Shown here: positions 41,175 to 49,237 of the stretch, one piece after another
Numbering within the stretch: the stretch's first letter is position 1
Layout: every line of letters starts with the position of its first letter
Source: Clostridia bacterium
GTDB taxonomy: Bacteria; Bacillota; Clostridia; Christensenellales; Aristaeellaceae
NCBI GenBank assembly: GCA_017936765.1
Contig: JAGBEX010000002.1
Coordinates: forward strand, 45,500-109,499
Length of the DNA stretch: 64,000 bases
Direction: 5' to 3'
Position numbers and translations under genes: made by a program
The notes under the pieces: model-generated
Database searches by the model: none
What the model saw: the letters and a program-made list of their open reading frames with translations, nothing else
Told to the model about the DNA's origin: nothing

Positions 41175-43124
41175 ATGCGTAAACTGCTGCTGTCTTTGCT
41201 TTTCATCTGCCTGCTGCTGCCCGCCGCCGCTCTGGCCGAGGGCAATGTGTATTTCAGCCACGAAAGCGGCTTTTATGATGATGCCATCGACCTGGAGATC
41301 CTCTGCGATGATCCGGAGGCGCTGATCTACTACACCCTGGACGGCACCGCCCCCACCCTGGACAGCGTGATCTTCGATGGCGCGCTGACATTGGAGGATC
41401 GCACCCAGGAACCCAACGACCTGGCTGCCCTGATCGGCTTCAGCCGCAATCAGTTCAAGACCGAGGTCAATGTGACCAAGGCCCATGTGATCCGCGCCAT
41501 GGCCGAGTATGAAGACGGCAGCCTGAGCGAGATCATCAGCGGCACCTTCTTTGTGGGCGTTGATCGCGAGGAACTCTACGGCGATGTGCCGGTGATCTCC
41601 CTGATGACCGACCGGGAGGGCTTCTTTGGCTACGAAAACGGCATTTACACCATGGGCGCCCACTTTGACGAGTGGAACAGCCAGCAGTTGGGCAATTACG
41701 AGGACTGGCAGGTGCAGGGCAACTTCTCCCAGAAGGGCAGGGACTGGGAACGCCCCGTGACCGTGCAGTTCCTGACCGCCGATGGCAGCGAAGGCTTCAC
41801 CCAGGACATGGGCGTGCGCATCAAGGGCGGCGTGTCCCGCTCCTTTGCTCAGAAGAGCCTGCGCCTCATTGCCCGTGCCGACTATGGCGAGAAGAACCTG
41901 ACCTATCCCGTGTTTGAAAACAATCTCCGCGCCGACGGCAATGGCATGGTGGAAAAGTACAAGTCCATCACCCTGCGCAACGGCGGCAACGACACCGAAA
42001 CCACCCGCCTGCGCGACCCCCTGTTCCAGTCCCTGGCGGAGGGCATGGGCTTTATGGTGCAGGCCACCCGCCCCTGCGTGGTGTTCCTCAACGGCGAATA
42101 CTGGGGCATGTACACCATCACCGAGGAATACAGCGACAGCGCCGTGCAGAACAACTATGGCGTGGACGACAAAAACGTGATCATCATCAAAAATGGCCGC
42201 GTGGAGGATGGCGAGGAAAGCGACATCGAGCTGTATGAGCAGATGTTCGACTTCATTGCGGAAAACGACATGACCGACCCCGCCAACTACAAGCAGGCCA
42301 GCGCCCTGCTGGATCTCCCCGGCTTTGCCCAGTACTGCGCCTTCCACCTGTACATCAACAATGAGGACGGCATTTTTGAAAACAACAACTGGATGATCTG
42401 GCGCGCCCGTGAAACCAGCGACGAACCCTACTGCGACGGCCAATGGCGCTTCTTGCTCTTCGATACCGAGCATTCTGCCGACATCTGGGGCGATGGCCGT
42501 AGCTTTGTGACCGACAACATCACCCCCGTGATCACCGACAACGGCGCCGAGCATGAGGATCGCCATCCCCAGAAGATCTTCTATTCCCTCTACCAGAACG
42601 AGGACTTCCGCCGTGAGTTCATCACCGCCCTGAGCGACGTGCGCAATGTGTACTTCCACACCGACCGGGTGGAAGAGACCCTGGCGGACATGAAGCCCAT
42701 CTACGTCAAGCTGATGCGGGACACCTACCTGCGCTTCGGCCCGGAATGGATCGCCCGCTGGAACCTGGACAACTACCAGAAGGACAAGCTGGAGCAGCTG
42801 GCCACCTACCTGCGCGGCCGCTACGACCGCTTCCCCTGGATGCTGAAGAAGGTCATCGGCTACGAATACCCCGTGGAGGCCACCATCACCATCAACGATC
42901 CCAGCCTGGGCCAGGTGCAGGTGAACCGCACCCTGCTTCCCGCCGCGGAGAGCTACACCGGCCTCTACTTCACCGAGTATGACCTGGCGCTCACCGCCAT
43001 CCCCGCCGAGGGTCACACCTTCAAGGGCTGGCAGGTCACCGACGCTACCCTCAGCGACGAGACCGCCGCCTCCACCTCCGTCTCCTTCCAGAAAGATTTC
43101 ACCGTGCAGGCCGTGTTTGAATAA
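41175..43124 (+). CDS. Secreted CotH-kinase-family protein
   Basis: 649 residues. Signal peptide MRKLLLSLLFICLLLPAAALAE. Residues about 25-115 look like a chitobiase/Fn3-type repeat (YYTLDGTAPTLDSVIFDG), and about 140-500 form the CotH kinase domain: IPVISLMT-like start, MGVRIKGGVSRSFAQKSLRL, ITLRNGGNDTETTRLRDPL, VVFLNGEYWGMYTITEEY and the late WRFLLFDTEHSA. The last 70 residues (GHTFKGWQVTDATLSDE) resemble InlB/FMN-binding-type repeats. CotH proteins phosphorylate spore-coat proteins, or surface proteins in cellulosome bacteria; this one is exported. Target unknown. Confidence 0.88.
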   Translation: MRKLLLSLLFICLLLPAAALAEGNVYFSHESGFYDDAIDLEILCDDPEALIYYTLDGTAPTLDSVIFDGALTLEDRTQEPNDLAALIGFSRNQFKTEVNVTKAHVIRAMAEYEDGSLSEIISGTFFVGVDREELYGDVPVISLMTDREGFFGYENGIYTMGAHFDEWNSQQLGNYEDWQVQGNFSQKGRDWERPVTVQFLTADGSEGFTQDMGVRIKGGVSRSFAQKSLRLIARADYGEKNLTYPVFENNLRADGNGMVEKYKSITLRNGGNDTETTRLRDPLFQSLAEGMGFMVQATRPCVVFLNGEYWGMYTITEEYSDSAVQNNYGVDDKNVIIIKNGRVEDGEESDIELYEQMFDFIAENDMTDPANYKQASALLDLPGFAQYCAFHLYINNEDGIFENNNWMIWRARETSDEPYCDGQWRFLLFDTEHSADIWGDGRSFVTDNITPVITDNGAEHEDRHPQKIFYSLYQNEDFRREFITALSDVRNVYFHTDRVEETLADMKPIYVKLMRDTYLRFGPEWIARWNLDNYQKDKLEQLATYLRGRYDRFPWMLKKVIGYEYPVEATITINDPSLGQVQVNRTLLPAAESYTGLYFTEYDLALTAIPAEGHTFKGWQVTDATLSDETAASTSVSFQKDFTVQAVFE

Positions 43125-43143
43125 GCCTGCCCAGGAGCCGCCC

Positions 43144-43671
43144 ATGCAAACCATCCACACGCCCCGCCTCACCCTGCGCCCCCTGTCCCCCACGGACGAG
43201 GACGCGCTGCTCGCCCTGCTGCGCCACCCCGCCGTGGGCGAGACTTACATGGTGCCGGACCTGTCCGACCCGCAAACCGCCCAGCGGCTCTTCCAGCGGA
43301 TCATGACCCTCTCCCACGACGATACCCACTTCGTCCGCGCCATCGACCTGCAGGGGCAGCTCATCGGCCTGATCAACGACACGGAGATCATCGGCCCCAC
43401 CATGGAGCTGGGCTGGGCCATCCACCCCGACCATCAGGGCCGTGGCTACTGCACCGAGGCCGTCACCACCGCCCTGCAAGCCCTGTTTGCACAGGGTTAC
43501 ACGGAAATCACCGCCGGCGCCTTCCCCACCAACCTGGCCAGCCTGCGTGTGATGCAAAAATGCAGCATGACGCCCCTGAGCAAACGCGAAGCCGTCGTCT
43601 ATCGCGGCCGCACCCACAACTGCATCTTCTACGCCGCCCGCCGCCGTGAAGCGGAGGAAAGGGAAGATTGA
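43144..43671 (+). CDS. GNAT acetyltransferase, RimJ/RimL type
   Basis: 175 residues. TPRLTLRPLSPTDEDALLALL is the RimJ-type opening, MELGWAIHPDHQGRGYCTEAV carries the acetyl-CoA loop (QGRGYCTEA), and FPTNLASLRVMQKCSM is the usual C-terminal motif. It should acetylate a protein N-terminus or small amine. AGGAG stands before the ATG, 19 bases after the CotH-type stop, so it may share that transcript. A terminator follows 9 bases past its stop. Confidence 0.87.
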   Translation: MQTIHTPRLTLRPLSPTDEDALLALLRHPAVGETYMVPDLSDPQTAQRLFQRIMTLSHDDTHFVRAIDLQGQLIGLINDTEIIGPTMELGWAIHPDHQGRGYCTEAVTTALQALFAQGYTEITAGAFPTNLASLRVMQKCSMTPLSKREAVVYRGRTHNCIFYAARRREAEERED

Positions 43672-43679
43672 GACAAACA

Positions 43680-43711
43680 AAAAATCCGAACCAAATGGTT
43701 CGGATTTTTTC
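43680..43711. terminator. Bidirectional terminator between GNAT gene and tRNA-Ala
   Basis: AAAATCCGAACCA and TGGTTCGGATTTT form a perfect 13-bp stem with T6 on the plus strand and A-run on the other, ending both transcripts. Confidence 0.88.
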
Positions 43712-43718
43712 TTGTGCG

Positions 43719-43791
43719 TGGAGCATACCGGATTCGAACCGGTGACCTCTACAATGCGAATGTAGCGCGCTACCAACTGTGCTAATGCCCC
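43719..43791 (-). tRNA. tRNA-Ala, anticodon CGC
   Basis: The minus strand reads as a 73-base cloverleaf: acceptor GGGGCAT paired with ATGCTCC, discriminator A, D arm with AGCACAGTTGGTAGCGC, anticodon stem CTACA/TGTAG around TTCGCAT (anticodon CGC, codon GCG), and T arm ACCGG-TTCGAAT-CCGGT. The G3:U70 pair, the alanine identity mark, is present. CCA is not encoded. Its promoter and terminator are both visible. Confidence 0.95.
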
Positions 43792-43803
43792 GCAACGCAT
43801 AGC

Positions 43804-43832
43804 ATTATATCACACCTTCCGGCGGAGTGCAA
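43804..43832 (-). promoter_or_regulatory. Promoter of tRNA-Ala
   Basis: On the minus strand, TTGCAC and TATAAT are 17 bases apart, with the -10 about 12 bases before the tRNA 5' end. The -35 falls inside the upstream hairpin of the isomerase gene. Confidence 0.8.
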
Positions 43833-43856
43833 GCGTTTTTTGCGGCACTCCGCCGG
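43819..43856 (-). terminator. Hairpin after the RpiB-family gene, overlapping the tRNA promoter
   Basis: CCGGCGGAGTGC and its exact complement form a 12-bp stem with an A/T-rich loop, 13 bases past the isomerase stop. There is no strong U-run after it on the minus strand, so termination may be inefficient. Confidence 0.6.
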
Positions 43857-43868
43857 GGTGGGGAAAAA

Positions 43869-44501
43869 TCACAGCTGCTTCAGGTAGGCGGCGATCTGCT
43901 CGTCCTGGCAGGCGGGGTAGAAGTACTCGGCGAAATGCTCGCCGCTGATGGTCTCCTTCAGGAAATCCTGGTCGATGTCGTGGAGGATGTCGATCAGCGG
44001 GCGGTAGGTGATGGCCTTCACGCCGTCCAGGATCTTCTTGTTGCGCTGCTCAGGCACCACGCGCTCCTTGGGGTAGCCGTTGCCGTGGCCGAAGCCGAAC
44101 AACTGCTGGAAGATCATTTCCAGGTTCAGCTCGGCGCCCCAGCCGAAGCCCTTGGCGAAGGGCAGGGACACGCAGTTGCCGTCGTTGATCTGGGCGAACA
44201 TATAGCCGTCGGAGGGATCCACCAGGTGGCCGCACAGCACGCCGGGGAAGCTGTTGCAGGCCAGCATGGCGCCCTCGCCGGTGCCGCAGCCGGTGACCAC
44301 GTAATCCGCCGCGCCGGTGGTGAGCAGCAGGGAGGCCAGCAGGCCGCACTTGACGTAGGTGAGCTGGCACTCGTCCTCGGCGGTGTACATGCCGTAGTTG
44401 ATCACGGTGTGACCCATGGGTTCCACGACCTTCTTCAGGGAGGCCTCGATCATGGCGTTCTTAGCCGCCTGGCTGTTTTCGTTAATGAGCGCAATACGCA
44501 T
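43869..44501 (-). CDS. RpiB/LacA/LacB family sugar-phosphate isomerase
   Basis: 210 residues, longer than the 150 of simple RpiB because of a C-terminal extension (residues about 155-210). MRIALINENSQAAKN, DYVVTGCGTGEGAMLACNSFPGVLCGHLVDPSDGYMF and LPFAKGFGWG follow the RpiB pattern, with the active-site Cys in TGCGTG. It interconverts aldose and ketose phosphates, for instance ribose-5-P and ribulose-5-P. The ATG giving MRIALIN is chosen for AGGATG upstream. Single gene upstream of the tRNA. Confidence 0.88.
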   Translation of the reverse strand: MRIALINENSQAAKNAMIEASLKKVVEPMGHTVINYGMYTAEDECQLTYVKCGLLASLLLTTGAADYVVTGCGTGEGAMLACNSFPGVLCGHLVDPSDGYMFAQINDGNCVSLPFAKGFGWGAELNLEMIFQQLFGFGHGNGYPKERVVPEQRNKKILDGVKAITYRPLIDILHDIDQDFLKETISGEHFAEYFYPACQDEQIAAYLKQL

Positions 44502-44574
44502 GGGAAGTTCATCCTTTCTGTGGTGGGTGGTTGTGTTTATCATAGCACGGATGTGGGAGAAATGCAAACCGGGC

Positions 44575-44787
44575 TTATTTCATTTTCTTTGATAATCCCA
44601 GAATATAGTCAGCGCTCACATGGTAATATTGGCATAAGGTTATCAGATGGCGGATGGGCATTTCGTTGATGCCTTTTTCGTAGCGCGAATAGACCTGCTG
44701 CGTTGTACCGAGAACCGCCGCAACGTCTGCCTGCGTCAAATCGTGATCTTCCCGAAGCTCGCGAATGATTTCCCAATATGACTGCAT
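44575..44787 (-). CDS. Small XRE-family HTH regulator
   Basis: 70 residues, almost entirely one Cro/CI HTH domain: LREDHDLTQADVAAVLGTTQQVYSRYEKGINEMPIRHLITLCQYY. GAGGTGA precedes the ATG. It is divergent from two zinc-ribbon membrane-protein genes and may control them; their promoter carries a GGTGT...ACACC dyad around the -35. Confidence 0.87.
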   Translation of the reverse strand: MQSYWEIIRELREDHDLTQADVAAVLGTTQQVYSRYEKGINEMPIRHLITLCQYYHVSADYILGLSKKMK

Positions 44788-44831
44788 GATGAGTCACCTC
44801 ATCACTATCATGGCACACTATATCTGGTGTG

Positions 44832-44861
44832 TTGACTTTTACACCTGACATGGTATATAAT
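44832..44861 (+). promoter_or_regulatory. Promoter of the zinc-ribbon membrane protein genes
   Basis: TTGACT, 18 bases, TATAAT. An imperfect dyad GGTGT...ACACC (about 44827-44845) surrounds the -35, a possible operator for the divergent XRE protein. Confidence 0.6.
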
Positions 44862-44903
44862 TCCCAACAGAATAGAAATCGATTCGTTTACAGGAGGATA
44901 GAT

Positions 44904-45440
44904 ATGGAAAACAATACGTCTACCATCAATTCTGATGAAATGCAGACAAACTTGGTGAGGATTTGTTCTCAATGTGGGAACCCTCTCAAAGATGGTGCAG
45001 TTTACTGCGGAAAATGCCGAGCAAAGGTTCTTGGCAACGAAACAATCTCAACAGGCAATTCAAAGCGTATTCTATGGATACATACATTACTAACAATTGT
45101 GTATCTTCTATATCAGATTTACCAATTCATTGATCAAGCCTACTACATTCATGACAGCAGCGATCCTTTTCTTGCATTAGGAAATATGCTTCTTTTAGGT
45201 TTAGCAATCAACATGATGAAACCTCATTTATTCCTTATGGCAGTTTCTGCAGTATTCAGCACAGTAGGTCTTTTCATGAAAAAGCCTTGGCCATACTTGA
45301 CAGCAGCCATAATCCAAACAATTGCAACAATTATGATAATAGCTATTTTGTTCTCTTCTGTTGTTCTTTTGATAATTTGTATTGCAACTATTGTGTTAGG
45401 CTTTATGGCCTACAGTCGCCTAAAAAAGGGACTAATATAA
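44904..45440 (+). CDS. Zinc-ribbon membrane protein, function unknown
   Basis: 178 residues. N-terminal zinc ribbon with two CxxC pairs (ICSQCGNPLKDGAVYCGKC, residues about 20-38), then four hydrophobic segments to the end (ILWIHTLLTIVYLLYQIYQF, LALGNMLLLGLAINMM, LFLMAVSAVFSTVGLFM, TAAIIQTIATIMIIAILF onwards). AGGAGGATAG precedes the ATG. The DNA is distinctly AT-rich compared with the genes either side of the islet. Its zinc ribbon resembles that of the next gene, from which it is separated by 28 bases. Confidence 0.78.
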   Translation: MENNTSTINSDEMQTNLVRICSQCGNPLKDGAVYCGKCRAKVLGNETISTGNSKRILWIHTLLTIVYLLYQIYQFIDQAYYIHDSSDPFLALGNMLLLGLAINMMKPHLFLMAVSAVFSTVGLFMKKPWPYLTAAIIQTIATIMIIAILFSSVVLLIICIATIVLGFMAYSRLKKGLI

Positions 45441-45468
45441 TATCCTCGTGACGCAAAGGAGATTAACG

Positions 45469-46518
45469 ATGTCGGAGAAAGTAATCTGCTCACATTGCCA
45501 CCAGGAAAATGACAACGATGATATCTTTTGTATAAAATGTGGACATAAACTCACTTCAAAAGACATAACCACCGTGGTTCTTGGTATAAAAAACAAAGTA
45601 GAAGATATCAAAAAAGAATTCACTTCAAACAAGCAAAATAACACTCCCCCCAAAGAAACTGCTCCAGTCGCCCCGCAACCACCGCAAAAACCGCCTGTTG
45701 TTCCCCTTCCGCCAAAGCAGCCTGGAATTCGCATTGATTATGGTAATGACTACAATACTCTCCGCGCCTGGTTAATCGTTGTTTCTGTATTGCTGGTCAC
45801 GATAATCATTGGTGCGCTTATTTGGTGGTACAATGTGTATCTTCCAGAAACGAATAAAATCCGCGATCATTATTACGGTTACACTTACGTTTATGAGACA
45901 CCCACCCCCACACCGTCTCCAACCCCAACACGGACGCCTACTCCTGCACCCACTCGAAAGCCCACTTCCTCCATCGTCGGAAAAACTTGCCGCATCAACG
46001 ATCCTGGTGCCAATGTTCGCTCTGGCCCCGGCACAAATTACAATAAGGTAGGACAAGCGCCTCAGGGGCATTGGTATAAGATTCTTTCTTGTACATTATC
46101 CGATGATACCGGAAACGATTGGTACAAGATTAATATGGACGGCACCATTTGCTGGATTTCCTCGACGCTTGTCGAATTGGATGGCAACACCAGCGGAACA
46201 ATAAACGGCAAACCCATCAGCAAGCCTAACAACAATTCCACCAGCAACACCGTTTCCATCATCGGTGAAACCTGCTACATCTTCGACGATGGCAACAATG
46301 TTCGTTCCGGTCCCGGCACCGAGTATGAAAAAATTGGCCAAGTCAACAGCGGAGCTTCATTCAAAATCTACGACTACAAAATTTGTTTGACTGGCAGAGT
46401 TCCCAGAGACTGGTACAAAATATACGTCAACGGACAATACGGTTGGATTTCCTCCGGCATCGTGGAGCTGCACGGCCACAGGGATGGCACCGCCTATGGT
46501 GTCCGGGTTTATGACTGA
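45469..46518 (+). CDS. Zinc-ribbon protein with one membrane helix and two extracellular SH3-type domains
   Basis: 349 residues. Zinc ribbon VICSHCHQENDNDDIFCIKCGHK (5-27), a proline-rich cytoplasmic linker, one helix (about 108-130, LIVVSVLLVTIIIGALIWWY), a Thr/Pro linker of TPTPSPTPTRTP type, then two bacterial SH3 repeats. Each repeat has an NVRSGPGTNY/EYxKxGQ core and a final GWISS strand followed by VEL. Such SH3 domains usually bind cell-wall peptide. It may sense the wall and signal through the ribbon; that role is inferred. Start chosen for AAGGAG upstream. Confidence 0.85.
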   Translation: MSEKVICSHCHQENDNDDIFCIKCGHKLTSKDITTVVLGIKNKVEDIKKEFTSNKQNNTPPKETAPVAPQPPQKPPVVPLPPKQPGIRIDYGNDYNTLRAWLIVVSVLLVTIIIGALIWWYNVYLPETNKIRDHYYGYTYVYETPTPTPSPTPTRTPTPAPTRKPTSSIVGKTCRINDPGANVRSGPGTNYNKVGQAPQGHWYKILSCTLSDDTGNDWYKINMDGTICWISSTLVELDGNTSGTINGKPISKPNNNSTSNTVSIIGETCYIFDDGNNVRSGPGTEYEKIGQVNSGASFKIYDYKICLTGRVPRDWYKIYVNGQYGWISSGIVELHGHRDGTAYGVRVYD

Positions 46519-46530
46519 TCATTACATTCT

Positions 46531-46558
46531 CCCCACGCCCACCAAGGCGTGGGGTTTT
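46531..46558 (+). terminator. Terminator after the SH3-domain gene
   Basis: CCCCACGCC-CACCAA-GGCGTGGGG followed by TTTT, 13 bases past the stop. Confidence 0.85.
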
Positions 46559-46559
46559 C

Positions 46560-46652
46560 CTGTAGGGGCGAACTGTGTTCGCCCGCCACGCTGCATTTCC
46601 TGCCCACTCGGCAAAGTCGCAACGTGCGGGCGATCGCAGATCGCCCCTACAA
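46560..46652. repeat. Inverted repeat with TGTAGGGGCGA / TCGCCCCTACA ends
   Basis: Perfect 11-base terminal inverted repeats enclose two internal hairpins (GGCGAA...TTCGCC and GGGCGATCGCAGATCGCCC). From general knowledge this type is a common dispersed, non-coding palindromic element in many bacteria; it is too short for a transposase gene. The rest of the 396-base gap (46653-46914) holds no gene that I can support, only the RBS AGGAGG for the next one. Confidence 0.7.
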
Positions 46653-46914
46653 TGTGCCATGGCAAGCATAGCGTTGGAACAAGCAGCAGAACCACTTCCT
46701 CCGTCTTCGCTACGCTCAGCCACCTATCCGCAACCTCAATCATCGTCTTCTCACTAACGCTCGAATACTCGTTTCGCTTGATTCGCTTTTGCGCCTGCTT
46801 CCGACACTGTCGGCAGCGCAACGCTCACCTCGAGAGGGAGGCTAAGTATGTGCCACCCCAGCAGGATTCCCCCCGCCCCGTGGCGAATCCTATCCCGGAC
46901 AGGAGGAATTTGCC

Positions 46915-47958
46915 ATGTATCAGACCGGCGTGTATTTCGGACGTTTCTGCCCGCCCCACCGCGGACATTTGTATCAGATGATCGTCGCTTCCACCAAGTG
47001 CGAGAAGCTCATCGTTGTGATTTCCGACAACAAGCATCAAACCGAGCAGATCTGCCGCGAGGCCGGGCTGCCCACCATCACCTATCAGCTGCGCAAGCAG
47101 TGGATCGGCCAGCAGCTGCAGGACATGGATCACATTCAGGTTCGCGTGCTGGACGAGACCGACATCCCCGAGTACCCCGATGGCTGGGAGGAATGGTCCC
47201 AGCGGATGCGCCAGGTGGTGCCGGAGAAGATCGACGCCTTCTTCGTGGGCGACCAGGAGATGGATCAGCCCCTGCAGCAGTATTTCCCCGAGGCCGCCAT
47301 CGACCTGTTCGATCCCGCCCGCAGCCGCTATCCCATCTCCGCCACGGAGATCCGGGCGGATATCCTCAACAACTGGCACTACATTCTCGGCCCTGCCCGC
47401 CCCTTCTTTGCCAAAAAGGTGCTGATCGCCGGCACCGAATCCTGCGGCAAAACCACGCTGACCAAGTGCCTGGCCAAGCTGTACAACACCTCCTGGTCGG
47501 AGGAGGTGGGCCGCTACTATGCCCACGACTACCTGGCCGGGGATGAGACCATCTACACCGACGAGGACTTTGGCCGCATGGCGCATCTGCAGGCCGAGCA
47601 GGACTTCCACGCCCTGCGTTCCTCCAACAAGGTCTGCTTTTTCGATACGGACGCGGTGGTCACCAACTACTACAGCGAGCTGTACATGGGTCACCGCAAC
47701 AAGCTGGTGGAAGCCTACATCAACCCGGATAAGTACGACGTGCTGATGTTCCTCACCCCCGATGTGAAGTGGGTGGACGACGGCCAGCGCCTCAACGGCA
47801 GCCAGGAGCGCCGGGAGATGCTGAACAACCGCCTGCTGGCCATGTACGAGGAATTCGGCTTCAAGGACAAGATCGTCATCATCCGGGGCGACTACAACCA
47901 GCGTCTGACCCAAGCCATCGACCTGGTGGACGGAATGCTGAACCTGGAGACGAAATGA
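46915..47958 (+). CDS. nadR: NadR-like bifunctional nicotinamide-nucleotide adenylyltransferase / ribosylnicotinamide kinase
   Basis: 347 residues. The N-terminal nucleotidyltransferase has GVYFGRFCPPHRGH (HxGH-type site near residue 18) and RYPISATEIRAD (the SxTxxR motif). The kinase half starts with Walker A LIAGTESCGKTT (near residue 178) and contains YYAHDYLAG and FFDTDAVVTNYY. It would salvage nicotinamide riboside to NAD in the cytoplasm. It lacks the N-terminal HTH of the enterobacterial NadR, as in most NadR-like proteins. AGGAGG precedes the ATG. Confidence 0.93.
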   Translation: MYQTGVYFGRFCPPHRGHLYQMIVASTKCEKLIVVISDNKHQTEQICREAGLPTITYQLRKQWIGQQLQDMDHIQVRVLDETDIPEYPDGWEEWSQRMRQVVPEKIDAFFVGDQEMDQPLQQYFPEAAIDLFDPARSRYPISATEIRADILNNWHYILGPARPFFAKKVLIAGTESCGKTTLTKCLAKLYNTSWSEEVGRYYAHDYLAGDETIYTDEDFGRMAHLQAEQDFHALRSSNKVCFFDTDAVVTNYYSELYMGHRNKLVEAYINPDKYDVLMFLTPDVKWVDDGQRLNGSQERREMLNNRLLAMYEEFGFKDKIVIIRGDYNQRLTQAIDLVDGMLNLETK

Positions 47959-48737
47959 TGAAAACCGCTATCGTTGATTATTTCGGCTACGACCTTTCCC
48001 CCAGGGAGCGGATGCAGGCCATTCGCCGCGGCGGGTTCGATGGCGTGATCCTCCTGTGGACGGATCAGTTCGACCCGGACTACCGGGACTTCCCCCGCTA
48101 TGCCCAGGAGGAAGGCCTGTACGTGGAGAACGCCCACGGCCCCTACCTGGGTGCCAACGAGGTGTGGCTCCCCGGCGAGGCGGGCGAAAGCTACACCCGC
48201 CAGCTCATCACCGCCCTGCAGGAGTGCGCCGAGGCCAGCGTTCCCACGCTGGTGGTGCATCCCGTCAATGGCAGGCAGGCGCTGCCCCAGGATCCCAGCC
48301 TGGGCCTGGAGCGCTTCCGCCGTGTGCTGCGCACCGCAGAAGACTGCGGCGTGGCCGTGGCCATGGAGAACCAGGGCAACCCGGACTACCTGGACCTGGT
48401 GTTCGCCCAGCTTGCCTCGCCCCAGCTGAAATTCTGCTACGACAGCGGCCACGAGAACTACTTCTCGCCCCAGCGCGACCTGCTGGCGCAGTATGGCCAC
48501 CTGCTGGCCGCCCTGCACCTGCACGACAACCCCGGCACCAGCGACCTCCACGCCCTGCCCATGACCGGCACCGTGGACTGGCCCCGCGTTGCTCAGCGCC
48601 TCCACCAGTCCGGCTACCCCGGCGCCCTGGCGCTGGAAGCCCAGAACGCCGGCTTCACCCACCTGACCGACCCGGTGGCCTTCCTGCAGGAAGCCCATGC
48701 ACGGCTGGAAAGGCTGGCGGGCATGATGGCGGAATAA
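47955..48737 (+). CDS. Sugar phosphate isomerase/epimerase family TIM barrel
   Basis: 260 residues. ALGISRIH-type motifs are absent; instead the AP-endonuclease-2-like TIM pattern is seen: ENAHGPYLGANEVW, VVHPVNG, AVAMENQGN (metal-ligand Glu), FCYDSGHENYF (Asp/His) and ALHLHDNPGTSDLHALPMTGTVDWPRV (His/Asp). The substrate is unknown; relatives include xylose isomerase-like and myo-inositol enzymes. The start overlaps the NadR stop (ATGATGA), so translation is coupled. The VOC gene follows 11 bases later. Confidence 0.88.
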   Translation: MMKTAIVDYFGYDLSPRERMQAIRRGGFDGVILLWTDQFDPDYRDFPRYAQEEGLYVENAHGPYLGANEVWLPGEAGESYTRQLITALQECAEASVPTLVVHPVNGRQALPQDPSLGLERFRRVLRTAEDCGVAVAMENQGNPDYLDLVFAQLASPQLKFCYDSGHENYFSPQRDLLAQYGHLLAALHLHDNPGTSDLHALPMTGTVDWPRVAQRLHQSGYPGALALEAQNAGFTHLTDPVAFLQEAHARLERLAGMMAE

Positions 48738-48748
48738 GGAGGAACCCC

Positions 48749-49144
48749 ATGCACCTTGGATGCACGCTGTATATTCAAGACACCCTCACCGCCGTTCCCT
48801 TCTATCTGGACGCCTTCGGCCTCACGCTGGGCTATTGCGCCCACCACCCGGACGGCACCTATATGCACGCCACCCTCATGCGGGACGGCCAAGAGATCTT
48901 CTGCGTCAGCGAATGCGCCAACCCGCCTCTTGTGGACGCCCTGCTCGCCACGCCCGCCATGCCGCCCACCAGCCTCGGGCTGGACTTCCCCACGCTGGAG
49001 GAAGCCCGCCGCGCCTTCGATCTGCTGGCCGCTGGCGGCAATGTGATCCGCCCCTTCGGCATTCTGCCCTGGGACAACGGCTCCGGTGATGTCATCGACC
49101 GCTGGGGCGTTTGCTGGTACCTCTGCTGCCCCAAGCAGGGTTAA
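48749..49144 (+). CDS. VOC (glyoxalase/bleomycin-resistance fold) protein
   Basis: 131 residues built of two beta-alpha-beta-beta-beta units, of PhnB-like kind: LYIQDTLTAVPFYLDAFGL at the start, MHATLMRDGQEIFCVSE, then LDFPTLEEARRAFDLLAAGG and the terminal WGVCWYLCC. Function within the superfamily (metalloenzyme, antibiotic binding or methyltransferase-like) cannot be set. AGGAGG precedes the ATG. It is the last gene of a three-gene unit; its stop overlaps the remnant of a convergent gene. Confidence 0.82.
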   Translation: MHLGCTLYIQDTLTAVPFYLDAFGLTLGYCAHHPDGTYMHATLMRDGQEIFCVSECANPPLVDALLATPAMPPTSLGLDFPTLEEARRAFDLLAAGGNVIRPFGILPWDNGSGDVIDRWGVCWYLCCPKQG

Positions 49145-49212
49145 CCTTTCTCCACCGCCTCCCGCAGCAGCTCCACAGCGTGCTTTTCCACGCGGGAAAC
49201 ATAGCGGGGCGG
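49141..49212 (-). pseudogene. C-terminal remnant resembling a sporulation sigma factor (region 4.2)
   Basis: On the minus strand 23 codons end in TAA; they read PPRYVSRVEKHAVELLREA then VEKG, preceded by an in-frame TAG. RYVSRVEKHAV matches the SYVSRIEKRAL recognition helix that closes SigK/SigE-type sigma factors (recalled family sequence). The break comes exactly where a serine recombinase gene begins 25 bases away. In Bacillus and Clostridioides, sigK is split by the skin element in just this way. The N-terminal part was not found in the window. Short, hence uncertain. Confidence 0.55.
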
Positions 49213-49237
49213 CTATTGTAAACGATAAGTCCCTTTT

